This document shows, piece by piece, positions 1 to 7,903 of a stretch of DNA of 32,077 nucleotides (positions are counted from its first letter, which is position 1; every line of letters begins with the position of its first letter). Both the position numbers and the translations under genes were made by a program. This stretch comes from Paenibacillus phytorum (GTDB lineage Bacteria > Bacillota > Bacilli > Paenibacillales > NBRC-103111). The DNA lies in the NCBI RefSeq assembly GCF_013141715.1, contig NZ_WHOA01000006.1, forward strand, positions 1-32,077. Reading direction: 5' to 3'. Under the pieces are notes generated by a model. It was not told where the DNA came from. It did not search any database and was given only the letters and a program-made list of their open reading frames with translations.

Positions 1-205
1 AAAGGTTCTTATCCCGCTCCATTAGCCACTTTCTGCACAAATAGAAGCTCCCAAAGGCTCTTATTTCTCCAAGTAGCTAGCTTTCCCGCCATTTCAGCGA
101 CAAATAAGAGCCCCTAAAGGCTCTTATTCCGCACCTTTAGCCACTTTCCGCGCAAATAGAAGCTCCAAAAGACTCTTATTTCTCCCAGCAACTATCTCTC
201 CCTTA
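1..205. repeat. Tandem array of hairpin-forming repeats, period about 115 bp
   Basis: Two copies of a roughly 115-bp unit, 1-115 and 116 to about 205, each start with AAAGGYTCTTAT and share the stretch TTAGCCACTTTC. Within them are short inverted repeats: a perfect one at 103-128 (arms AATAAGAGCC and GGCTCTTATT around a 6-nt loop) and imperfect ones at 39-66 and 154-181. The array is cut by the window edge. It carries no convincing ORF. It resembles intergenic palindromic repeat clusters; the family is not recognised. Confidence 0.7.
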
Positions 206-208
206 TGC

Positions 209-264
209 GAAAAACGAATATAGGGCTGCCCTCAAGGTCAAATTTGAACCTTTTGGAACAGCCC
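209..264 (-). terminator. Probable terminator of the yesN-like gene
   Basis: Just past the stop of the response regulator, an outer stem GGGCTG (223-228) / CAGCCC (259-264) encloses an inner inverted repeat at 234-252. On the minus strand it is followed by an interrupted T-rich stretch (209-222). The fold and position are good, but the U-tract is imperfect. Confidence 0.55.
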
Positions 265-290
265 CATTTCAAATCTGCATCTGTAAGCTA

Positions 291-1910
291 CTACACTTTT
301 TTACTTAGTAGTTCTTCCCGATACTCCTTAGGTCCTTTGCCGTAATATTTTTTAAAAGCGGTGCTAAAGTAACTCGAACTGGAATAGCCAACTAGCGTAG
401 CAATATCCGTAAGCTTCAGCTCATTTTCTTCCAGCAGCACCGTGGCCTTACTTAGACGCAATTTAGTGACATAATCACTAAAAGTAATGCCCACGCTCGT
501 CTTAAACAATCCGGACAAGTAGGTCTCGTTAAGATGAAACATGTCCGCAAGAGAAGCCAGCGTGAGCTCATAGGAAAAATTCTCATCCACATAATTGCGA
601 ATCGCTTCGATCATCTGCTGACCACTAGAGAACCTCGTTTTCCTCACTTCATTCATCACCAATTGGGCCATTTCATGAAGCTGCTCTAGCACTTGCTCCC
701 TTGAGGAATAGTCTCTCACCGTCATCTGACAGTTCCATAGATAGCTTTGCAGAGATGCGTCACCGAGTTCGAACTTCTTGGCTATCGCATTAAACAGTAA
801 AATAATCCGAAGCGTCAAAAAGGTAAATACAAACATCGGCGTGTCTCGATCAGCGGAGAAAATGGTATGCAGCTGCTTAGTAAATGCAGGCATATCCAGA
901 TTTTCAATGGTTTGCATCAGCTTTCTCTCTACTTCCGGCGAAAACGCATGTGTCATTGCCAGCATATTTCGGTTCGGCTCAGCCTTGTCTGATTGGATCG
1001 TGCCTTGGCTCCATGCCAGCATGCTCGATGCATAACCATCCTTCAACTGCCTCAGTCCGGTGATGGACTCGCCTATGCCGACTACACTCTCAACTCTCAG
1101 GTAGCTTTTGATATTCCGCTTGAGCTTACGCACGAAGTCATCCATGAAACGACCATGCTGCACAGGATCTTGAATAAGAATCAGAAAATGCATCATGGCA
1201 GGATGACTAATGGAATAAAAGGGATACACTTGCTCCCAATTTTCAGCAGACTCCCGGCAAAGCATCTGGAATGCCAGATAGAGTAAGTCTTTCCGCTCAC
1301 TCCAATCGTCCAAACGTCCTTGTGGAATTCTCATCTCTACCGTCACAAACTGCGCATGTACATCATCTATGGTCAAAGAAGACAGCTGTAATTGCTGCAT
1401 CCGTTCTTTCACGGTTGATACACTAAACCATTCATCCTTCACCAGCTGCCAAATTAATTGCTCCTGCATCAGCTGAAGCTGTTGGTGATTCTTCATTTCC
1501 TCTTGATCCTGTTCACGTATTCGATTGCGGTCATCTTCCAATTCTTTGGACAGTTTGGCAAGTAGTGCCGTTAATTCGCTGCGCACCACAGGCTTTAATA
1601 AATAATCTTTCACACCCAACTGAATGGCTGCCTTCATATATTCAAAATCCGAGTAGCCCGAAAGCACGATGATACGAAGATGGGGGAACTTCTCCTTACT
1701 AGCTTTGATGAACGCTATACCGTCCATTTGCGGCATTCGGACATCCGTAATCACAACATCGGGCAGCGGCTGCTCACTAAGAATCTGCATGGCCTCCAGA
1801 CCATTAGCTGCTTCGAATTCAATTTGGAATCCGGCGGATTTCCAATCGATTTTGGCTTTAATACTGTTTCGTACACCGACTTCGTCATCAATCAGCATAA
1901 TTCTGTACAT
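291..1910 (-). CDS. YesN-type response regulator, receiver plus AraC DNA-binding domain
   Basis: Cytoplasmic two-component transcription factor of 539 residues. The N-terminal receiver domain (about 1-120) shows the acidic pair D8/D9, the likely phosphoacceptor D56 in ITDVRMPQMDG and the conserved K106 in LLKPV. A long middle region of unknown fold (about 130-430) follows, as is usual in this family. The C-terminal AraC-type double helix-turn-helix covers about 435-535 and ends with the typical GYSSSSYFSTAFKKYYG and PKEYR. The gene starts 8 bp after the stop of the YesM-type kinase with AAGGAG upstream, so the two should be co-translated. Family knowledge: such regulators activate carbohydrate-uptake or polysaccharide-use genes. 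The target is probably the adjacent binding-protein gene, which is an inference. Confidence 0.93.
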   Translation of the reverse strand: MYRIMLIDDEVGVRNSIKAKIDWKSAGFQIEFEAANGLEAMQILSEQPLPDVVITDVRMPQMDGIAFIKASKEKFPHLRIIVLSGYSDFEYMKAAIQLGVKDYLLKPVVRSELTALLAKLSKELEDDRNRIREQDQEEMKNHQQLQLMQEQLIWQLVKDEWFSVSTVKERMQQLQLSSLTIDDVHAQFVTVEMRIPQGRLDDWSERKDLLYLAFQMLCRESAENWEQVYPFYSISHPAMMHFLILIQDPVQHGRFMDDFVRKLKRNIKSYLRVESVVGIGESITGLRQLKDGYASSMLAWSQGTIQSDKAEPNRNMLAMTHAFSPEVERKLMQTIENLDMPAFTKQLHTIFSADRDTPMFVFTFLTLRIILLFNAIAKKFELGDASLQSYLWNCQMTVRDYSSREQVLEQLHEMAQLVMNEVRKTRFSSGQQMIEAIRNYVDENFSYELTLASLADMFHLNETYLSGLFKTSVGITFSDYVTKLRLSKATVLLEENELKLTDIATLVGYSSSSYFSTAFKKYYGKGPKEYREELLSKKV

Positions 1911-1918
1911 CTATGTTG

Positions 1919-3700
1919 TCAGCTCCTTAACAGAGGAAGGTATAAGGTCAATTCCGTCCCTTCGCCCAACCCGGATTGTAAGCCTAAGTGAAATTGCTCC
2001 CCATAATTCAACCGACATCTCGATAAAACATTGCGAAGTCCGATACTTTGCCCCTCGCTGCTAAGAATAGCAACGGAATCACCTGTCTTAATCTCTGCCT
2101 GTAAATCTTGTACCAACTCGGAGGACATGCCAATTCCGTTATCTTTGACGCAGATCAGCAGTCTTTCGTCTTGTACCAGAGTCCGCAATGTAACCTGTGC
2201 GACGCCGGCCTTCTCCAGACTATACTTCACTGCATTTTCAACAAGGGGCTGAATAATGAACTTGGCAATCATGACATCATCTGCCGCGGGATCTTCCTCG
2301 ATCACGACTTGCAATCGCTCTTCATGTCTCAAATGGAGAATGAACAAATAGTCCCGAATATAGCTCATTTCCTCAGCTACTCGGACCAGATCGCTGTTCA
2401 TGTTCAGCGAATACCTCATCATTTTGCCTAATGCCTCGGTGGCGTCCATCACTAAGTCTTCCCGCTTCATGGCAGCGAGACCGCTAATAATTTCAAGCGT
2501 ATTATTATAGAAATGCGGATTAATTTGCAGCAGCAGCGCCTTATATTCAGCATTCTTTCTACGTAAATTCGTTTCGAATTCGGTTTCGATCAAATATCTC
2601 AACCTATGCGTCATTTGCTCGAAAACCCCCGTCACATAGCCCACTTCACTATGCCCTTCCCGGACTTTCGGCATCACATGCAGAGCCTGATTAAATTCGC
2701 CGCGCTGCACATGCTTCATCGCTTTGCCCATCACACTGAGTGGCTTGGTAATACCTGCGGACAACCAGAAGGCCGTTAGCATAGCGAGAATAAGCAAAAG
2801 GGCGGTAACCAAAAGCATTGTTTGCCTGATATGAGTGATTTTCTCATACAATTCTCCTTCGGGAACGGTGCCTACAATGGTCCAATTTTGAGCAGGCAAT
2901 TTGCGAAAAAAGAGCAGATTCGTACTCCCTTTATCCTCAATAGGGAAAATCCCGCTAGTCTCTTCCTCGAATCGTTTATCGATTTGCTCAAGACCACTCC
3001 TTAGAATGTCCCCATGCTCTGAAATATTTTGATCCAGCACACTATTGCCTTCACTCGTTAGCAAAATCACTTTCCCAGTCTTCCCGACCCGAATCTTCTC
3101 AATCGCATTTCGAAGCAAAGTTGTGGGGTAATTGACTTTAATAAACCCAACATTCTTTAACGATTGCAGCTGTACCAGTGGAAAAAGAAAACTGTTAATC
3201 GATCTTGCTCTCATGAATTCGTCCGATTGATCGATATCTTTATGCGCTGTCGTCCAGCGCTTGCCTTCTGTCATAAATGCCGTAAACCACTCGCTATTTT
3301 TATAGGTTCTATCTTGCGTCCACAAGCCTCCGGCATCCTCGGCAAAAGCGCTGATTGAAATGCCATTAGAGTTGTTAACTGCATATGAAGAAAAATACTC
3401 CCGCAATCTCTGCTTCGTAAGAACACGCTCCTGTATCGTATTATCCGGATTCAAATGAACGGTAAGCCATTCCTGCGTCGTTCGGCTGCTCACAACCTGA
3501 TTGCCCGTATCTTCAACCTGAGTAAGCAAAGTCACGACATGCGAAGCAAATTGTTCGATGGTTTGAGCGGTTGAGGACTCAATCGACGCTTTAATCGTTT
3601 TCGTCGCTTCCTCACTAAGAATATAAGCGAGTGCGGCAAAAGGGAGGATTAGCAGAATAGAGAAAACAGCCATCAGACGGCTCCTCAATGAAAAAAACAT
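1919..3700 (-). CDS. YesM-type sensor histidine kinase
   Basis: Membrane sensor kinase partner of the downstream regulator. From the chosen ATG (3700, with GGGGG five bases upstream) it has 593 residues; a GTG further up would add 10 residues but lacks a good ribosome binding site. One N-terminal membrane segment (about 8-28), an extracellular sensing region of about 260 residues, a second membrane segment (about 292-315), a HAMP region, then His_kinase and HATPase domains. The phosphoacceptor is H396 in QINPHFYNNTLE; many family members read HFLYNTLE here. The ATPase part shows LVENAVKYS, VKDNGIGM and SIGLRNV. The ligand cannot be read from sequence; the neighbouring sugar-binding lipoprotein suggests an oligosaccharide. 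Confidence 0.92.
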   Translation of the reverse strand: MFFSLRSRLMAVFSILLILPFAALAYILSEEATKTIKASIESSTAQTIEQFASHVVTLLTQVEDTGNQVVSSRTTQEWLTVHLNPDNTIQERVLTKQRLREYFSSYAVNNSNGISISAFAEDAGGLWTQDRTYKNSEWFTAFMTEGKRWTTAHKDIDQSDEFMRARSINSFLFPLVQLQSLKNVGFIKVNYPTTLLRNAIEKIRVGKTGKVILLTSEGNSVLDQNISEHGDILRSGLEQIDKRFEEETSGIFPIEDKGSTNLLFFRKLPAQNWTIVGTVPEGELYEKITHIRQTMLLVTALLLILAMLTAFWLSAGITKPLSVMGKAMKHVQRGEFNQALHVMPKVREGHSEVGYVTGVFEQMTHRLRYLIETEFETNLRRKNAEYKALLLQINPHFYNNTLEIISGLAAMKREDLVMDATEALGKMMRYSLNMNSDLVRVAEEMSYIRDYLFILHLRHEERLQVVIEEDPAADDVMIAKFIIQPLVENAVKYSLEKAGVAQVTLRTLVQDERLLICVKDNGIGMSSELVQDLQAEIKTGDSVAILSSEGQSIGLRNVLSRCRLNYGEQFHLGLQSGLGEGTELTLYLPLLRS

Positions 3701-3769
3701 GAAATCCCCCGTTTCTAATCCAGTCATCACACCATCTAATTATCATACACTTTAACCTTCTAGGGAAAC

Positions 3770-3805
3770 AACGACAAAGAGACGATCATCGAAATGATTC
3801 GTCTC
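3770..3805 (-). terminator. Hairpin between the binding-protein gene and the kinase gene
   Basis: A stem GAGACGATCAT (3779-3789) pairs with ATGATTCGTCTC around a four-base loop with one bulged base. On the minus strand a broken T-rich run follows. It sits in the 121-bp gap between the lipoprotein stop and the kinase start. It probably acts as a partial terminator giving much binding protein and little kinase; that role is inferred. Confidence 0.6.
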
Positions 3806-3821
3806 TATGATCTTCTCAACC

Positions 3822-5174
3822 CTACTTTTTCTGCTGAGCCTGCACATCCGCATAAGCCTTATCAATCGTCGTGATGGCTTCTGCAATGGATGCATCAATA
3901 TTCCGTTTGCCGATGGTGACATCCTCAAACATTTTATTCACAGCATCAGACATTTGCGGGAAGATCGGCGTAATCGGACGCGGTCTGCCATACTTCTGAT
4001 TTTGAATGACGAAAATGTTCTTCGGATACTCATTCAATTCCGGGAAAGTCTTCGCTGAAGAGTAACGGGATGGAATATCTTTGGTCATACCAGCATACGT
4101 CTTTTGTCCTTCCTCACCAGTTACCCAGTTAACGAACTTCCAAGCTTCATCCGGATGCTTGCTCTTCGATGAAATGCCCAGCGCCCAGCTGCCATTCGCT
4201 ACTGCTTGTACAGTTCCCTTAGGCAGAGGAGCAATGTCATAGTCTTCGCCCAGCTTGAAATTCGGGAATTTCTCTTTCAGATTCGCCAGAGACCAGGAGC
4301 CATCAATCGTAATGCCCAATTTACCGTTCGGGAATGGATCCGGCGGATACTCCAGAGCAGATACTTTATCTTTGTTATACAGATCTGAGAAGAATTGAAC
4401 GGCTTTCTTGGTTTGCGGTGAATCCAAAAAGCCTTTCGACGTTTTACCGTCAGGACTCATAATTTCCCCGCCAAGCTGCCAGATGATCGGATACTTGAAG
4501 TAAGCCGTGGCACCCGCATTGCCGAAGCCTTGTGCAGGATCTATACCGAAAATACCATTTGCTGGATCATTGATTTTCTTCGCAGCATCGAGCACCTGAT
4601 CCCATGTCCATGGCTCATCTGGATTTTTGGAAGGAAGCGGAATGCCTTTCGCTTGAAACATCTTTTTGTTATAGAACATGGCAATCGAAGATTCCGTTAA
4701 AGGTGCCATGTAGATTTCATTTTGATACGTGTAGGTCGCAAGCGTTGATTTAGGAACATCATCGGTATTCCCGTCCGTCTTGAAGTATGTGGTCAATGGC
4801 TTCAGAGCACCAGCATTTGCGTACGAACCGACCGTAGGAGCATCTAATGCCATAATATCCGGCGGGCTTCCCGAAGCGATGGATACTCGTAATTTCGTGT
4901 CATAATCCGAATATGGAATCGGTGTCATTTCTACAGAGATGTTCGGATACTTTTGCATGAAGGAAGCAACAAGCTTGTCATAGGCTGCGTTCTCCGTATC
5001 GTTCCCCGAGTTTCTCCAGAATGTAAGCTTTACTTTCTCTTCTTTTTTAACAGCATTATCCGTTTGGTTGGGTACTGCTGACGACGTATTTCCGCCATCA
5101 CTTTGCGTTGAACATCCCGCCAATAAACCACCGACAACGAGAGCGCTTACTACTGTTTGACTTAGTTTTTTCAA
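3822..5174 (-). CDS. Extracellular sugar-binding lipoprotein of an ABC importer (family 1)
   Basis: Secreted lipoprotein of 450 residues. The signal peptide ends in a lipobox LLAGC with the lipidated cysteine at residue 21. It continues with VKLTFWRNSGNDTENAAYDK, the usual opening of family 1 carbohydrate-binding proteins, and shows PPDIMALDAPTVGSYANAG and GKLGITIDGSW. The apparent start is TTG with AAAGGGGC about 10 bases upstream; no ATG or GTG near the signal peptide fits better. It should capture an oligosaccharide at the membrane for an importer, but no permease or ATPase gene lies in the window, so the transporter must be completed elsewhere or the protein feeds the adjacent sensor. It is first in a three-gene unit with the kinase and regulator. 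Confidence 0.92.
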   Translation of the reverse strand: MKKLSQTVVSALVVGGLLAGCSTQSDGGNTSSAVPNQTDNAVKKEEKVKLTFWRNSGNDTENAAYDKLVASFMQKYPNISVEMTPIPYSDYDTKLRVSIASGSPPDIMALDAPTVGSYANAGALKPLTTYFKTDGNTDDVPKSTLATYTYQNEIYMAPLTESSIAMFYNKKMFQAKGIPLPSKNPDEPWTWDQVLDAAKKINDPANGIFGIDPAQGFGNAGATAYFKYPIIWQLGGEIMSPDGKTSKGFLDSPQTKKAVQFFSDLYNKDKVSALEYPPDPFPNGKLGITIDGSWSLANLKEKFPNFKLGEDYDIAPLPKGTVQAVANGSWALGISSKSKHPDEAWKFVNWVTGEEGQKTYAGMTKDIPSRYSSAKTFPELNEYPKNIFVIQNQKYGRPRPITPIFPQMSDAVNKMFEDVTIGKRNIDASIAEAITTIDKAYADVQAQQKK

Positions 5175-5327
5175 AATGTGAATGCCCCTTTCATTTATCT
5201 GTTGTTGTTCTTGTCATCATCATATCAAAGGGGCCGGGATATTAAATTCAATATTCTCTGCTTAGAACTTATAAAATTATCATGATTCTGGTTATTGTAC
5301 AAGTTCGTAACTAACGAGCTTTCTTGA

Positions 5328-5363
5328 ACATAAAAAGGGTACGCCAAAAATACAGCGCACCCT
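5328..5363 (-). terminator. Rho-independent terminator of trxB-ytxJ
   Basis: On the minus strand GGGTGCGC pairs with GCGTACCC (one mismatch) around a 10-base loop and is followed directly by TTTTTATG. It lies about 40 bp past the ytxJ stop. Confidence 0.8.
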
Positions 5364-5403
5364 ACCTGTTCTAACTTCTTCCTTCATTTTCATGAATTTT
5401 GCT

Positions 5404-5742
5404 TTAGTTTAACACCGCTGTCATATGCTCGTTCGTAATCGCCCAATGGGATGTAGTCCAGTATTTCGCTTTATTTTTCACATAGATAATTTGCGGTGAT
5501 TCGTGCTTAACTCCCAGATCTTCGGCAATCTGATTGGAAACAGGACGGGCTTCAATGACCTTTATCAACAAATAATCAACATCCCTGTCCGGATTACCCG
5601 CTAAGTACTGCTTGAATTCATTCAGCGCGTTAGCGCTAACCGGACATGTAGTGCTATGTTTGAGAACAACTTGTCCCCGTTCAGCCGATTGCTCCAACAC
5701 ATCTTTCCATTCGTCCAAAGTCGTAATTTCTTTCCATTGCAT
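5404..5742 (-). CDS. ytxJ: YtxJ-type monothiol bacilliredoxin
   Basis: Small thioredoxin-fold protein of 112 residues in the bacillithiol system. The signature is LKHSTTCPVSANALNEF, with a single active cysteine in TCPVS, matching YtxJ/BrxC-like proteins with a TCPIS-like motif. Further down, VKHESPQIIYVKN contains the cis-proline region of the thioredoxin fold. The start is placed at the ATG at 5742 because the upstream GTG is part of the AAAGGAGTGA ribosome binding sequence. Family knowledge: such proteins remove bacillithiol from S-bacillithiolated proteins. It lies 48 bp downstream of trxB on the same strand and ends at a clear terminator, so both are likely one redox operon. Confidence 0.9.
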   Translation of the reverse strand: MQWKEITTLDEWKDVLEQSAERGQVVLKHSTTCPVSANALNEFKQYLAGNPDRDVDYLLIKVIEARPVSNQIAEDLGVKHESPQIIYVKNKAKYWTTSHWAITNEHMTAVLN

Positions 5743-5790
5743 GGATAAAGTCACTCCTTTTCTTTGTCATAAGATAGATCGTTAGTGCCG

Positions 5791-6741
5791 TTACATTGAC
5801 TGGCTTCTTTCATGTACCGCCTCATTCTCAAGGAACTTCTCGCAGTCGATTGCGGCCATACAACCGCTGCCGGCAGCCGTTATGGCTTGGCGATACTTGT
5901 GGTCCTGCACGTCCCCGCAGGCGAATACGCCGGGAACAATCGTTTCGGAACTTCCAGCAGTCACAACGATGTACCCAAGTTCGTCGATATCCAGTTGGCC
6001 ATTCAAAAAGCCCGTGTTTGGTTTATGGCCAATCGCTACGAAAATACCGTCAGTTTCGATGACTTCTTCAGCACCGGTCGCATTATCTTTCACCTTCAGC
6101 CCGGTCACACCGTTGTTATCGGAGACGACCTCGAGCGGCGTCTTGTCCAAGCTCCATGTAATTTTACTGTTGCTGCGAGCGCGCTCCTGCATGATTTTCG
6201 AGGCGCGCAACTCGCTGCGGCGGTGTACAACGCGAACTTCTGCGGCGAAGCGCGTCAGGAAATTCGCTTCTTCCATGGCAGAGTCGCCGCCGCCGGCAAC
6301 GATGATTTTCTTGCCGCGGTAGAAGAAACCGTCGCAAGTTGCACAGGTGCTTACGCCGCGGCCGATGCTTTCCTTCTCGCGCGGAATACCGAGCAATCTG
6401 GCCGATGCCCCGGTGGAAATGATCAGCGTCTCCGCCATCAGCTCTCCGATACCTTCCACCTTCAGCTTAAACGGTCTTTGCGACAAATCGAGTTCGTTTA
6501 CCCATCCAGTGCGAAACTCGGCGCCGAAGCGTTCCGCCTGCTTGCGCATGTTGTCCATCAGTTCCGGACCCGTGATTCCTTCTGGAAATCCGGGAAAATT
6601 CTCTACTTCCGTCGTCGTTGTCAGCTGCCCGCCCGGCTCTGGCCCTTCAATCACCAGCGGGTTCAAGTTAGCCCGCGCCAAATAGATCGCCGCCGTCAAA
6701 CCGGACGGCCCTGTTCCGATAATGATCGATTTATATGTCAT
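5791..6741 (-). CDS. trxB: Thioredoxin-disulfide reductase
   Basis: FAD/NADPH flavoenzyme of 316 residues that reduces thioredoxin. It has the FAD-binding GTGPSGLTAAIYLARA near the N terminus, the redox pair C133/C136 in CATCDGFFYRG, the NADPH-binding VAGGGDSAMEEANFL, and the closing FAD motif VFACGDVQDHKYRQAITAAG. The CxxC pair separates it from the related ferredoxin-NADP and bacillithiol disulfide reductases. The start at 6741 is supported by AAGGAGGGAG eight bases upstream; an upstream ATG adds 10 residues without support. It is transcribed from a good sigma-A-like promoter together with ytxJ. Confidence 0.95.
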   Translation of the reverse strand: MTYKSIIIGTGPSGLTAAIYLARANLNPLVIEGPEPGGQLTTTTEVENFPGFPEGITGPELMDNMRKQAERFGAEFRTGWVNELDLSQRPFKLKVEGIGELMAETLIISTGASARLLGIPREKESIGRGVSTCATCDGFFYRGKKIIVAGGGDSAMEEANFLTRFAAEVRVVHRRSELRASKIMQERARSNSKITWSLDKTPLEVVSDNNGVTGLKVKDNATGAEEVIETDGIFVAIGHKPNTGFLNGQLDIDELGYIVVTAGSSETIVPGVFACGDVQDHKYRQAITAAGSGCMAAIDCEKFLENEAVHERSQSM

Positions 6742-6783
6742 TGTTGTCTCCCTCCTTATTTCATTATTCAAGTATTCAATTGA

Positions 6784-6812
6784 ATATTATATCGCATTCA
6801 TTCCCTTGTCAA
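6784..6812 (-). promoter_or_regulatory. SigA-type promoter of trxB-ytxJ
   Basis: On the minus strand a perfect -35 TTGACA (6812-6807) is followed after 17 bases by TAATAT, or after 15 by TATAAT. A perfect 14-bp palindrome TATTCAATTGAATA at 6773-6786 overlaps the start region and could be an operator; no known regulator is assigned. Confidence 0.7.
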
Positions 6813-6854
6813 TACTTGGCAAACACCGAATGGAGGGAACGCCATTATTGAGCA

Positions 6855-6887
6855 AAACAAAAATCCTTCAGTATCTACCGAAGGATT
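6855..6887 (-). terminator. Terminator of the LysR-family gene
   Basis: AATCCTTC and GAAGGATT form an 8-bp stem around a 10-base loop, followed on the minus strand by TTTTTGTTTTG. It lies 16 bp past the LysR gene stop. Confidence 0.8.
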
Positions 6888-6902
6888 CGTGGTGCAGCAT
6901 GA

Positions 6903-7790
6903 TTAAATTGTCTGTTTGGATATCGCCGTAAAATATTCTACAACGACCTCACGGAATTCCAGAGCAGCCCGCGAAATGTACCGACTCCTGTGCCATAATA
7001 AAGCGATCTCCCGTACCAATTCGTGATTCTCTACTTGGAGATATTTGATATGTTCCAGTGAAGACCTTGCCGTGCTTGGTATGAAGGCTATGCCAATTTC
7101 TGCTTCCACAAGAGAGCTTAGCCTTGCAGGTTCATCTCCCTCGTACACATATTTAGGTACAAATCCAACCGATTTGCATATAGAGTCCACTAGATCGCGA
7201 GTGCCGTAGCCTCTCTTTACACCAACAAACCATTCATCCCTTAGTTCTGTCAAGGATACGCTGCTTCGGTCTGCCAGTCGATGCCCCTTTGGAACAGCTA
7301 CAAGGATCGGGTCGATGAACACGATTTGAAATTCAATGTCATCCCCTTGTATAGGAGGTGAGGACAAGCAGTAATCGACCTCTCCTCTATGAAGAAGCGT
7401 AACCATTTCCTTCGTGGATAGCATTTGCACATGAAATTGGATATCGGGCCGCTTTTTCCGAAACTCTCGAAGGATATTTGGTAACGTGCTTGCGGTGGTC
7501 ACCGCCAATTCGAGTGTACCATGTTCCGGGCTGGATAGATCGCTAATCTCCTGCTTCCCCTGTTCCAATTCAAACAATGCCCTTTCTGCACGGCGAAGGA
7601 ATCTACTTCCGAACTCATTCAATCGCAGCTTCCTCCCTGTTCGATCGAATAGAGGGACCCCTAAATCCTCCTCCAAGCGTTGAATCGTTTTGCTTAGTGA
7701 GGATTGAGTAACGTGTAGACTTCGTGCAGCTTCGGTCACATGTTCCAATCGAGCTACCGCGAGAAAATATTGCAGTTGAAGAAGTTCCAT
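6903..7790 (-). CDS. LysR-family transcriptional regulator
   Basis: DNA-binding regulator of 295 residues. The N-terminal winged helix (about 1-60) begins MELLQLQYFLAVARLEHVTEAARSLHVTQSSLSKTI, here read as two parts of one typical LysR helix-turn-helix. The effector-binding domain (about 90-290) carries the family pattern LELAVTTASTLPNILREF and FVGVKRGYGTRDL. GGAGGTGCAGA precedes the ATG. It is divergent from an efflux transporter gene with 113 bp between them, so it probably controls that gene and itself. The inducer is unknown. Confidence 0.93.
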   Translation of the reverse strand: MELLQLQYFLAVARLEHVTEAARSLHVTQSSLSKTIQRLEEDLGVPLFDRTGRKLRLNEFGSRFLRRAERALFELEQGKQEISDLSSPEHGTLELAVTTASTLPNILREFRKKRPDIQFHVQMLSTKEMVTLLHRGEVDYCLSSPPIQGDDIEFQIVFIDPILVAVPKGHRLADRSSVSLTELRDEWFVGVKRGYGTRDLVDSICKSVGFVPKYVYEGDEPARLSSLVEAEIGIAFIPSTARSSLEHIKYLQVENHELVREIALLWHRSRYISRAALEFREVVVEYFTAISKQTI

Positions 7791-7820
7791 TCTGCACCTC
7801 CATTCATTCCTTCAAGTCAA

Positions 7821-7864
7821 TGAAATCATAACATAAAATGCGTTGGAATAAATAATTGATTTCA
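7821..7864. promoter_or_regulatory. Possible LysR operator between divergent genes
   Basis: TGAAATCA (7821-7828) and TGATTTCA (7857-7864) form a perfect 8-bp inverted repeat about 28 bp apart in the shared promoter region. A shorter TTGAT/ATCAA dyad follows near 7856-7881. LysR-type regulators bind dyads in such divergent gaps, but the exact site is a guess. Confidence 0.35.
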
Positions 7865-7903
7865 AGTACGATGACATCAATACACTTTGAGAGGTGACCA
7901 AAA

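Noticed and set aside
5812..6783. Long 323-codon plus-strand frame opposite trxB
   Set aside because: It mirrors the high G+C third positions of trxB, has no ribosome binding site and its translation is arginine-rich without motifs; trxB is certain.
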